A stretch of 64,000 bases of DNA. Source: Camellia lanceoleosa (taxonomy: Eukaryota; Streptophyta; Magnoliopsida; Ericales; Theaceae). A program made the position numbers and the translations under genes. A model generated the notes under the pieces. It did not search any database. It worked only from the letters and a program-made list of their open reading frames with translations, and was not told where the DNA came from. The DNA is taken from positions 97,936,182 through 98,000,181 of the forward strand of contig CM045761.1 of NCBI GenBank assembly GCA_025200525.1. Direction: 5' to 3'. Shown in pieces: positions 35,701 to 46,993 of the stretch (positions are counted from its first letter, which is position 1; each line of letters opens with the position of its first letter).

Positions 35701-38700
35701 CTGTTGGGCTAGGACCTGGGCCATCGTTTTGAAGCCTGACTCGGCCCGGCCCGCTTGGCCTGGCCCATCAACTCGTTTAAGGCCCACTTAGGGCCCAACC
35801 CGAAGCGAGGCCCGCGTAAGAGGCCCAGTGTATTTTTTAACAGAAAATAATAAAATTTTAATAGAAAAAATTTTTTAAAAAAAAGCCTGAGGCCAAGACT
35901 AAGGCTCAGCCCATCGCTTGCCCAAGGCTTGAATATCCCTGGGCTTGGGCCTGGACTTAATTTTTTGAGACGTGGCCCGGCCTGGCCCGAATCTTGGCAG
36001 GAGTCCGTGAGACCCAACATGGTCCGGGCTGGATTTACACCCCTATTTTCGACTTGTCTTTTAAGGTTATTCCATTCATATCTTATAATATTTTATTTAC
36101 ACCTTTTACTTTTTATAATTTAATTTAAATTTTATTTTTTTTCATATTTTAATTTGAATAATGTTGCAGAGGATTCACTTCTTGTGGGCAAACGACGACA
36201 TGATTTTCAATTTAGAACTTGCCCACACCATGAAAGGGTATGTCCTATTTCAACTTTCATTAGACAATTTTGTCACATTAAAATACACAAAATGTGGCAA
36301 TATTTTAAAATGAATACAATATTGTTTGCATTTGAAATAATTTTATTTATTTATTTATTTTTAATTAGTCATTAATGTGTTTTACTTAGACATTGTTTTT
36401 TTTTTAATTTATTTTTTAATTAGTATTCAATTTGAATGTACCAAAAGGAAAAACACACTGTTTCGTTAAAAATTTAATTAATTGTGACAAAAATTTACAT
36501 AAATAGTCTCTGTAATTTGATCGTGTAGTTTCAATTAAATCAATTTGCTAGTTAATTTTCACGTCATGTCAATTTACTTCAATTAACAATGATCATTTAG
36601 AAGTTAAACAAAAATTAAGAGTAAAATAGTCTATTTATCATTTTTGTTTCTTACATTCATCTTCTGCCTAGCATACCTCCCCTGCCATCATATCAATTTT
36701 GCCCTTAGTTTCCATTCAGTTTCTTGACTGGTGTAATAAATTAGACAAATTGATATCATGTAAAAATTTAAAATTTAAAATGTTACAATTTTTTTTTTTT
36801 TTTTTGGGGTAAATAAAGATAGATATATAGAAACAAAACTAGTACAAAGTAGTTCTGGAATATAGAATTCACATGGCATCATACATAATCATCTGTGATA
36901 CAAAGGTAGATGAAGGTGGGAGAAAACATGAAAATTCCCATCCATCATAAGCATTCCATAATTTGCTAGGACATCCGCACTTTTATTTGCTTCCCTAAAA
37001 ATGTGTTTAATAGTTGGCAATCCGAGGCTGTCCAAGAGGAACCTCCACTCATGAACAAAATTACTGAGGTGGTGTTAATCATTACAATTATTTAGTATTA
37101 TGTATACAAGGGTCAGAGCATAGGGTGTGAGACCCAGGTCAAGAGCCAGTTTGAGACCGTCTCTAAGAGCCCATAACAATTGAAACTATAAAGCCTGACC
37201 CCAGAAGTAAACTGGTGTAATTTGCCTTAATTGTATCTCATAAAAGGGATACATTACTTGGCCCAAGCCCGTATCATTGTGCAGGCCTAGCCAACTTGAT
37301 TGTGTCTTGGATTGAGCTTTAGCTTAAGGTTTGAATACCAATCCTACTAGCCAGCCTGATCCATTGGCTTCTGATAGGTAGCCAACTAGCCTATCTCACG
37401 AGCCTAACGAAAAAAAAAAAAAATTGGGAAGGAAGGGATGGATGGAGGGAAATAAGAAAAAACTCAAAAATATAGACTTGTTGATGCAAATTAGAATATA
37501 AAAATTACGTATTTTATTTTATTATTTTAGTATATAATTATAATTATTATTTTAAGACTAAGATATTTAGTTTCCTATTTATTTGGATTACCTATTTAGT
37601 TTATTTTCTTATTTGACAAGAATTAATATTTTTCTTTTTAAATATTCTTGACTAGCAAGAGTATTTATTTTCCTTTTCAGGTTTTCTTGATTAGCAAGAA
37701 TTATTCTAGTACAAATAAAGATCAACAATGATAGAGACCACTAATTTTGGAGCTCTAAAAAGACCACTAATGACATGGCATTCAATAAAAAAAGAAAAAA
37801 AATACAACACCAAGGCCAAAATATCAAATCATTCATGGTAGGGCCTACTGCCACATCATTAGTGGTAGCACTAATTAGTGCTCCCACTCATTTTCCAATA
37901 AAGATATAAGCCTAAGGAAAGCAAAGTTGAGGTTGATATTTGACTAATAAAAATAGAGAATTTTCTCGATACAATTCATTCGTAGAGCTTGGGCATCATT
38001 TTCACAGCTTTACTCGTTACAAACCCTTATGTTCGAGCATATATTTCAAGTAGAAGTGCAAATTTGTGACACAATGTAATTGCACGATTTGAATTGTACA
38101 CGAATTCGCGAGTTAGGATTGACCATTTCCTGACACTAACATGTATATGACACGATCCGATAACATGAATATTAAACAAGTCGAGTTAGTGTCAAATCTG
38201 TATAACACGAAACTGATATGGATTTTAAATAATTCGTTATATATTTTAATATTATTTCTACTAAAGAGTATCCTCTCATTTTTTACTCTCGTAACAAATT
38301 GCATCTAATTTATTAAAAAAGTATGTAAAATACGATTTTAAGTTTGATATAGGCTTTGTTTTTCTTTTAATTGAATTTAATGTATTTTTTTTGTCTATTA
38401 TCTGATTTAATCTAGTAAAAAAATATAATAATAAAATATAATTTTTATAAATTAATAAAATAAAATTAAGTAAATATTTTTATAAATAATTTCAAGATTA
38501 GTTTTACTAAATTTAACTTGTGAAGAAACTTTCAAACTTTTTTCATATATTTGATATTTTTAGTTAATAGTAAAATTTGTTGACATGACACGTTAATACG
38601 ATATGTGAACCGGACACGGATCAAGAATGGCACGACACAATAATACAAAATAATAAATTTAGTATTGAGATAATTATGAAACGAATCCAACATGACATGA

Positions 38701-39065
38701 CATAAACGCGGCCTAATATGACACGACGCCTATTACATACTCCATGGGCATAACAAGATGGTGTCTCAAAATTATTGTAATTGATATAGAAATAGTAGGT
38801 CCTTAGGTCCACCCTTTCATGTTGATGATTGAGGAGGCTGTATGGGTCCATGATATTTTGTTATATTAGTATAGTTTCATCAGCAGCTATTAAAATTGGA
38901 TTTTTTTTTAATAATGATTACAGGCGAATAGGAGAGAAAGCCACCTTGGAATATATACAGAATGCAGGGCACCTTCTTCAACTAGAACGACCCTTTGCTT
39001 ACAACAAACATGTCAAGAAAATTCTTGCATCCATCCATGGAGATGGGAAGCCCAAGCACCATTAA
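29763..39065 (+). CDS. Alpha/beta hydrolase (epoxide-hydrolase-like fold), four exons
   Basis: Exons are 29763-30431, 35488-35577, 36170-36237 and 38924-39065, all GT-AG. The joined frame is 323 codons with stop, 322 residues, the usual length for this plant family. The nucleophile is Ser141 in VGLSYGGMV, the acid is Asp263 (context WANDDMIF) and the base is His292 in NAGHLLQLERP, so the triad is complete. The strand-3 oxyanion motif reads AHPF at 72-75 where HGF is usual, an odd change next to the active site. An Asn/Gln/Thr-rich insert lies at 43-62. No signal peptide is seen; it is probably cytosolic. The physiological substrate cannot be told. Intron 1 is 5.1 kb. The start at 29763 matches the family N-terminus (MVNVIATLKPLLHGL). 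Confidence 0.9.
30331..30770 (+). repeat. Segmental duplication, copy 1 (end of exon 1 plus intron start)
   Basis: It runs from TTCTGTTACCGGAGACGG through the exon 1 donor into intron 1. It is duplicated at 31177-31600 in the same orientation with scattered changes. Confidence 0.85.
31177..31600 (+). pseudogene. Duplicated tail of hydrolase exon 1 inside intron 1
   Basis: It repeats the exon sequence GVKLLFSI-IHKF-WLP-FLYRDFLE, then the intron start. The insert CTATG before the copied GTATGTTC donor changes the splice context from GAG/GT to CTATG/GT. It has no acceptor of its own that I can support, so it is a dead partial exon, though it could act as a decoy donor. Confidence 0.8.
32943..33427. 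mobile_element. Candidate hAT-type MITE
   Basis: The start CCCGTTTGGTGTAGTTGTT and the end AAACAAACACCCCCG are partly inverted (CCCGTTTG against the reverse of CAAACACC). The inside holds paired AAAGCT and AGCTTT words. The ends are short and no clear target duplication is seen, so the call is tentative. Confidence 0.35.
33535..33570. repeat. GGGTT pentanucleotide repeat
   Basis: About seven GGGTT units with one GAGTT. It is not the plant telomere unit TTTAGGG. Confidence 0.8.
34663..35233. mobile_element. PIF/Harbinger-type MITE with TTA target duplications
   Basis: Ends are GAGCATTCGC and GGATGCTC, inverted to each other at GAGCATYC. TTA lies on both sides (34660-34662 and 35234-35236), which is the three-base target typical of this superfamily. 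It lies in intron 1 and is 571 bases long. It contains (CT)n and (TA)n runs and no transposase. Confidence 0.65.
35378..35484 (+). repeat. Direct repeat of about 51 bases before exon 2 of the hydrolase gene
   Basis: Two copies of a unit containing ATAATTGAATTAATGGAGTC and ending CATCATGATATC. Only the second continues into GCAG, the exon 2 acceptor, so the duplication stops at the branch/acceptor zone. Confidence 0.85.
35599..36045. mobile_element. hAT-type MITE in intron 2
   Basis: Terminal inverted repeats are TAGGGGTGTAAA and TTTACACCCCTA. Flanking octamers TTTTTGTC and TTTTCGAC match at six of eight places, fitting an aged 8-base hAT duplication. The inside is rich in GGCCC words (CGGCCCGGCCCG and the like). 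It fills most of the 592-base intron 2 (35578-36169). Confidence 0.7.
36238..38923 (+). other. Intron 3 of the hydrolase gene
   Basis: 2.7 kb. Contains a LINE fragment (36791-37081) and an AT-rich stretch with repeated ACACGAC-type words (about 38060-38730) that may be another non-autonomous element whose ends I could not place. The 68-base exon 3 lies just upstream. Confidence 0.7.
36791..37081 (-). mobile_element. 5'-truncated LINE with an RNase H remnant
   Basis: On the minus strand a short frame reads GLPTIKHIFREANKSADVLA, the end of a LINE-type RNase H domain, followed by a 3' untranslated stretch and a poly-A tail (poly-T at 36791-36805 on the + strand). The octamer TTACAATT flanks it at 36783-36790 and 37082-37089, the target duplication of target-primed insertion. 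Confidence 0.75.
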
Positions 39066-39802
39066 TTAATTAATGAACTTATAACTTTCATTCTATCGTC
39101 ATCCTTTTTTGGGTGAATAAATCGTCGTCATTCTTGTGTTCGTTCTCAAAGCCCAAAAGCCCAATAGTTGCCATACCATGTAGTTTAGATATGAGCTGAA
39201 TTTGTTCTTTGGAATTCTTTGATTTTCAAACCTTGTGATCGGTGATCTTATTATGAACTATAGACACAAGTTCTCACGGGCTTAGTGCTTCGTAGTTGGT
39301 ATTTGTAATATTTTTCAATTGATTCATGTCTTGTTTAGTGGGATCTTTGAAACATGCATTATTTTTCTTTGGCTATGAAGAGTTATGTCTGGATTTAAGT
39401 ATTAACTTGCGAGTTTAATTTTTTTTGAAGATAATAAGATTTAGTTATATGATCCGAAGTATTTAATCAATTAAATTTTTTATCTAAATAAAAATCCATT
39501 TTATAGCTCGATAGCATTGTACCTTTCTAACTTTTAAAAATAGTCATTATACCTCCTATTTAGTTTTGGATTAAAATGAAACTTTAACTCTATCAATCTT
39601 AACAATAAAAAGGCAATTATAGAATTTTATGTCCTCTCACTATGAGAAATGTTTGTTTTAACTGCATTTATTTAATAACATTTTTTAAACGACACCTTTT
39701 TTAATATTTAACGACATTTTATAAACGTCACATTTTGTGTTACTTAAAACGGTATCGTTTAGTAATAGAAGGCGTTTATAAATGCCTCCTAATGTGTAAC
39801 AA

Positions 39803-41424
39803 TCTCTCACATGCTCTCCCTACCCTTGAAACCCTCATTTTCCCTAAACACTTCTGTCTCAGTAAAGAAGATGCTCACTCACTCTCTCGCTTTAGCTCGG
39901 TGATCTCTTAAATCTTAGAGTGATTTCGTAGAGTAGAATTGATTGGAATGTTGTACCAAACACTGATTTCATTTACATAGAAATTTAACTTGAGCTCGGT
40001 GATTTCATTTGTTTATGTAATCCATTTAGATAGAAATCACTGAAAGGTAAACCTGTCAGAATCGATTTCATTTATTGAGACTGTATCAAGCTCAGTGATT
40101 TCGATTTTGAAGTTCTCTCTCTTAGTTTTGAAGCTCCACCACCATCTGCATCGTCTACTAAGGTGAGCACCATCTACATCAATTTCAATTCAATCTCAGT
40201 TTTGTATTCTCTCTCTCTCTCTCTCTCTTTCAAGCTTTTCGTTCCGTCGATTCTTCTCCTCCTAGGGTTTACAATCTTAAATCTCCTCCTTTGCTCCTTG
40301 CGATTTCAAGCGGTAAATTCTCTCTCTGATTTTGAAGTTCATATTTAATTAAAAATTTGTTGTGAGAGATTTGATTTTGAATCCATGTGTTCATTTGATT
40401 TGAATTTATAGTTGTCAAATCGTGAAATTCAATCTGTGATGCTATGATGTTGAACTTGAGTGATTGCTTCCTCATGAATTTACTTTAGTTATTGTGTACT
40501 TGTCATCTCTAAGTTTATATTGCAAAGCTTCCTATTCTTGACCAAAACAATGTAGATATGGTAATGCATTCCATATCTACATTTTATGTTTTTGCTTCTT
40601 TAGCACCAGTATGTTTTATTATATGGTAATGCATTCCATGGAAAACACTGTGATTATTGATAATAGGCCAAAAAGTCATCTCATTTTCTTGGTGGCGTAT
40701 TTTTAACGGCGTTTTTTAAAACGCCACTGTTCCTAATATTTAATGGCTTTTGGTTGCTTTATAATTCACCTCTGTTTGGTGCAATTTACTATTGCCCCTC
40801 TCTTTTCTTTTTTTCTTTTTTAAATTTGACTTTCTTTGTGCTTGCTTTCATTTGAAGGCATAATAATCTGGTCTTTATTGATTGATTTAAGAGACTAATG
40901 TATTTATTAAATCTATCATTATCTATCAAAAGCATTGTAGAAACTTTTGGTTTCTTTATTAATATGCTTCATACTAGATATACTTCTAGTATGCTTGATA
41001 GTACCGATTTAGATTGCACCATCGGGATGCAATCATTAATGGTGCATGCATGCATAAATAGTCTTACACCCGTCCAAGAATCCTCATTAGATATACCTAG
41101 TCATCTTTGATGAAGCTCTTCTCAGATTGTCCAGTTTGGACAGTTCAAAAGCACAAGTATATATTGTAATTAGTAGTTCTACCGCTTATAGTCCATCTCG
41201 TAGAGATTTCATGTAGCAGCTCCTTATGTGTCTCCGGGTGCATACTAGACAAGGTGTAGCAGTACACCTAGTCTATGTTGTGTACTTGGAGAACCATAGG
41301 GAGATGTTGCCGAAATTTCGTTATAGATGAACGGAGCAGTATGAACTGCTTTTTACAATATGGATTGGGCATTCCTGAAGGGGAAAGTAGGATGAACCAA
41401 CATATTAGAGACCAGTAGAGGTGA
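39803..41424 (+). other. CACTA leader region
   Basis: No coding sequence can be supported. A (CT)n run lies at about 40209-40229. A perfect 11-base-arm inverted repeat is at 40551-40581, and part of it (ATATGGTAATGCATTCCAT) recurs near 40622. The expected N-terminal transposase-associated domain was not recognised. Confidence 0.5.
40551..40581. repeat. Inverted repeat with 11-base arms
   Basis: TGTAGATATGG (40551-40561) and CCATATCTACA (40571-40581) flank a nine-base loop. It lies inside the CACTA leader. Confidence 0.8.
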
Positions 41425-43216
41425 TTGATGTCATGTCGCATGCATTATAAGATAGTGAGAATTTGGATTTTTTCAAAGTTTCTTCCAAGTTACACTAGTT
41501 GGATTTTTCATGGGGAGAATTTGTCGTCACCTGTGCCACAAAATGTGAATGTCGGGCAAACTGATTCGAATGATGGTAATGAAACTTATGAAATGCTGTA
41601 CGAGGGATTTGGACTTCCTCTACCAAGCTTTATTCACGAGGCAGCAAGTTTTGGTATTAACCAAGGTCTAGATGAAAAAACTGAAAAATTCTTCAATTTA
41701 TTGAAGGAGGCCGAAAGAGAGTTGTATCCTGAGTGTCAGAAGTTTTCAACACTCTCATTTGTTGTTCGGTTATTGCACATCGAGTGCCTCAGTGGATGGA
41801 GTGACAAGTCTTTCACGATGTTGCTTGAGCTTTTAAAGGATGCGTTCCCAAAAAGGTGAAACCTTGCTACAATCATTTTATGCAACTAGGAAACTCCTTA
41901 GGGACTTTGGCCTCAATTATCATAATGTACATGCATGCCCAAGAGATTGCTCACTATATTGGAAGGAAACAGCTAGTGTGAATAATTGCATAGTGTGTCA
42001 TATGCCTAGATACAAACAGTTTGAGGGAGAGGAGAATGATGTTAAGAAGAAGCAACGAAGAATTCTACAAAAGATTGTCAGATACTTTCCTTTGATTCCA
42101 AGGCATCAAATATTGTTTATGTCATCCAAAACATTTTCTTTAATGAGATGGCATGTAGAGGGCCGAATTGATGACGACAAAATGAGACATCCCATTGACT
42201 CTCTTGTCTGGAAAAATGTTGATAATTTGTATCCTAAGTTTGCAAGTGAGCCTCGCAATGTCTGACTGGGTTTAGCAGCAGATGGATTCAATCCATTCAA
42301 GGCAATGAATTGCTCTCATAGCAGTTGGCCAGTTATTGTGATGCCATACAATTTGCCACCATAATTGTACATGAAGTAGCCTCATATGATGATGACGTTG
42401 CTTATTGATGGTCCTTCTTCACCTGGAAAAAACATGGACGTCTACTTACGCCTAGTAGTGGATGAATTGAAAGAATTGTGGAATAATGGTGTTGACACGT
42501 ATGATGCGGAAAATAATTAGATGTTCCGAATGCATGTTGTGTTATTATGGACTATAAATGATTTTCCTGCCTATGCAATTTTGTTTGGATGGAGCATGAA
42601 AGGTGCTTTAGTTTGTCCTTGTTGTAGCACACATACTTGTTCTCGATATTTGAAAAACTTCAGGAAATTTTGTTACATAGGGCATCGTCACTGGTTGAAT
42701 GCGGGTTACAAATTTTGGAAAGCTAGTGCGTCTTTTGATGGCACTCTTGAATTCGAACCATGTCCAACTCGGTTATCAGGGGCTAATGTGCTATGACAAC
42801 TAGGCCTAAGCCTAAGTTCAAATTGAATTCTAAGCATCAACAATCTAGCAAATGGAATAGAAAAGGGAAAGAAAATGAGGAAAATGAGGAGGACTTGGGT
42901 CATAATTGGAAGAAGAAGAGTATTTTCTTCGAGCTGTTATATCGAGAGGATAATTTGATTCGCCACAATCTTGATGTGATGCACATTGAGAAGAACGTGT
43001 GTGATAATGTACTGTAGACAATATTAAATGTTGATGGCAAAGGGAAGGACAATTTAAATACGTGTCGAGATTTACAAGATATGAGAATTTAGAAGGCACT
43101 ACATCCTCAGAAAAGGGTTGGGAACAAGTATTATTTGCCTGCTGCATGTTTTGTTATGAACAATAGAGAGAAAAGTCTATTCTGTACACTTCTGAAGAAT
43201 GTCAAAGTTCCAGATG

Positions 43217-45832
43217 TGTCATGACCCGTACCCGCCCCCATGGGTTAAGGTCATAACCGGCCAGTAATCAAGAGATCACCTACGGCCTCAATCCATATAA
43301 GACATAACTCATCAGAGTAAAGGGGCCAAACAGAAGCAAAAATTTAAAACTTTGTCTATAGAGTTGTGCTTATATGCACATCATAACATTTCACATAAGT
43401 ACTCGTTAATAACTCACATCAAAGGGAAGTTAACATATAAACTGTACATACAGTATCATTCAAGTCTAAGTTAGTCAAACTCAAAGTTTACATATAAAAG
43501 TGATCCAATGTTTTCACCACATAACAAAACTATAACGAAAGAACAAAAGAGGCAAAGACAAGTCTTGTGCGTGAGACGTTGGGCTGACTTTTCAAAACCT
43601 TGACTGTTTCCCATATATTTCACTGAGACTGGGTTTGGACATCCCTTGGCTCACCTATATACACATGAATGAGCGTGAGCAAAAACCCAGTGAATAATAT
43701 CGAATAAAGAAAGTACACGAATGAGGTTCACATATATCAAACGGCCTTAAGCCCATTTAGTATTCTGCTTCATGTATTATTCAGTACATTAGGCGATTCA
43801 AGCCCGAACATATCAAACGGCCTCTGGCCCACTTTGTCCTTTGACGAACGGCCTCAAGCCCAATTCATTCATGTATATCAAACGGCCTTTGGTCCAATCA
43901 TTCATGTCCAACGGCCTCCGGCCCATTCATTGGCCCTTTTCATTCATATCCAACGGCCTCTGGCCCATTCATTGGCCCATTCATTCATATCCAACGGCCT
44001 CTGGCCCATTCATTGGCCTCTTCATTCATATCCAACGGCCTCTAGCCCATTCATTCACATCCAACGACCTTTGGCCCATTCATTGGCCTCTTCATTCATA
44101 TCCAACGGCCTATGGCCCATTCATTCACATCCAACAGCTTCTGGTCCATTCATTGGCCTATTCATTCATATGTCAGACTATTATTCATGTCAGACGGCCT
44201 TTGGCCCAACCATATGGCATAGTAAACATTTGTCCACAATTCAAATTAACAGACTTATAAGACTTATAGGGAAATAAGTAATTGGACAAATAACATACTT
44301 CAAAATATCTTTATTAAGATATTATTCACAGTGTTCTGCCGGTGGATTCACCCTTGAGCTCGACCCTACACATTACATAACACATATGGGTTACAAATGA
44401 TTCAATCCGTTCTTAATTCATACATTCCTCTTAGGTTTCTTTCTTATCCTTTTAATTCATTCGTAATACTCAATGTGTGTCTAAGAGTGCTTAGAAGTGA
44501 AAGAGAACGGAAAATGAAACATAGAACATCTTTACAAAATTTCTGAAACATGGGTCCCCGCTCAAGCGTGGACTTTCCCGCTCGAGCTGACCCATTAGGT
44601 CTGCAAAAGTACTGGTTGCCTCATTTTTATACTTGAGCGTAAATTCGAACACTTGAACTGAAAGTCTACTACATGGCTCCCCGCTCGAGTGACATCCATG
44701 CCTACAAAACTTCTGGGAGCTCGTATTTCCCGCTCGAGCGACGCTTTCCCCGCTCGAACGGACATGCCAAATTCTGGAAAATCCAAAATTGTTCTTGAGG
44801 CTCAAACTTGATATTCAAAGGCTCCAAAGCTCGAATTAAGGTACCAAAATAGGGAAACACATTATAAATCATGAGTACACAAACAATATGAGGCCAATTG
44901 CTCAAAATCATGGTCCAATCTTCAAAATTAATCAACATTTCCTTAGTATAATCAAGACTCATGCATTCAACCCTCATATAAGCTCCATATCTTCCATAAT
45001 CAAACATGCATGCAAATTTTTGAGTTCATTTCTATTTGAAATCTTGCAAATCACACTTATTATTATGGAACCCATGAAAATTATGCATGCATGTGAAGAT
45101 TGGTGCCCAATTCTCCTTGTTCAACATTATTCATGCTAGCTCATGCAAATTTCAAGCTCAAACATACAATTCATGGCAATCTCCTACATGCATGTGTATA
45201 TTGACCCCCAATTCATCAAAACTAACTCAATTCATGTTCTTGATCACCATTCAACTTTGAATTCACAAAGTTACAAACTAAAATCTATGAATTTACTCAC
45301 CTAGGAGCTTCAAACACCCAAATTCTAGCCAATTCTTGAGTTAATCTTCAAGATTTCCAAGCCTCTTGCTCAATCTCCAATCGTTTCCCTCTCTCTCTCT
45401 CTCTCTCTCTAGCCGACCCTCACTCTCTTTCCTTAGAGCAATTTTCAGCTTTGAGGTCAAATAAATGAATATAAGTATAATAGAGCTCCTTTTATAGTCT
45501 CTCACTAATCACATTTGGTTAGAGTTAAATAATAAAGCTTAATTAATCGTTCTGAATCTAATTATTTTGATCCAAATCAATTTTCTATTAAATTTCACTG
45601 TAGGCTCTAAAAATTATGCTAATCACAAAGGCGTAGTCAATTTCGATTTCTGTGGCCGATAAGGCCTTCAATTTTTAGTTTATAACAGTAAATTGAACAG
45701 ATATTCCTACGATGAACAGATAGAAATTCAAAACTACATATATTCATATAAGTGGCACACAAAATCATATCAAACACATAATCGCAATCGTAATTCAGAT
45801 AAATTAGCATAATACGGAACAGGGTTATCACA
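43217..45832 (-). mobile_element. Solo LTR with AGATG target duplications
   Basis: Minus-strand ends are TGTGATAACCC and GGTCATGACA. AGATG lies at 43212-43216 and 45833-45837. It splits the transposase between VPD and GYAS. It holds a minisatellite (about 43800-44230), CGCTCGAGCG-like words (44560-44760) and a (CT)n run (45388-45412). No internal genes. Confidence 0.9.
43800..44230. repeat. Minisatellite of AACGGCCTCTGGCCCATTC units
   Basis: Nine or more imperfect units of about 20-42 bases (CCAACGGCCTCTGGCCCATT followed by CATTGGCC and TTCATTCATAT). The 140-codon open frames here are repeat translations. Confidence 0.9.
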
Positions 45833-46993
45833 AGATGGTTATGCATCCAATATCTCTTGTCGGGTTAACCTCAAACAGCGTAGCATATTTGGACTAAAAA
45901 GTCATGATAACCATATACTCATGCAACAAATACTTCCAATAGTAGTGAGAAATTTGTTACCGAAGAAAGTGGTTGAACCATTAATTGAGTTAAGCAATTT
46001 CTTCAGGCAGTTGTGCTCCAAAACCCTAGAGATGGATGATCTAGATCATCTTCAGTCCCAAATTGCTTATATACTTTGCCATCTTGAGAGAATTTTTCCT
46101 CCATCATATTTTGATATAATGGAGCACTTGCCCATTCACCTAGCAGAGGAAGCGAAGATTGCCGATAGGGTGCAATATCGATGGATGTACTTTGTAGAAA
46201 AGTGTGTAATTCTACTCCAATGTCCATTTTGTATATATTTGCTTGTTTATATTGGAAGTCATGTATGCAGTTTTTTGTTTATAGGTACCTCATGACGCTT
46301 AAATCTTACACGTGTAATTGAAGTCATCCTAAAGGTTCAATTGCACAGGGATACTTAGTCGAAGAATGTATGACATTTTGCTCAAGGTACTTGCATGATG
46401 TTGAGTCAAAATTGCATCTATCGTGAAGGAATTGTGATGTTAGCGACAATCCTAAGATATTAATGGGGTGGGCTATAGGAAAAGGAAAAAGAAAAGGGTT
46501 TGTGCTTGATAACACAACATCGGTATAGGCTCGTCGGTATGTGTTATGTAACACTGCTGCGATTGTCCCATATCGAGAGTAAGATAGACGTAACCTTTGT
46601 CTCATTGTAAATTTATTTATACCAACTATAATTGTCTTGGATTTTACAAATAATTTAAGTGTATAGAGAACATCATGAATTTATTAAACAGTCACGTCGC
46701 CGTCTTAGAGACTATGATGTGGATCGTCATCACAATGATGAGTTTCCTAAATGGTTCAATTCTCATGTAAGTCTTGATAACTTACACGTTTCCAATTTCC
46801 AATTCTCATGATTCAACTTTTTTAATCCACGTGTTTCTATATTTTTTGAAGTTGTTAATTGATATTTAATATCGATAACTTCCTTTTAAAAATAGGTTGC
46901 AAAGCTGTTAGCCAGTGAAAATGTAGCGTTGTCAAATGAGACTAAATTCTTGGTTTTGAGACCTAGTCAAAAGGCCACCAGATTTAGTGGACA

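Noticed and set aside
43834..44277. Two overlapping 140-codon frames with repeated GLWPIH strings
   Set aside because: They are translations of the AACGGCCTCTGGCC minisatellite inside a solo LTR.
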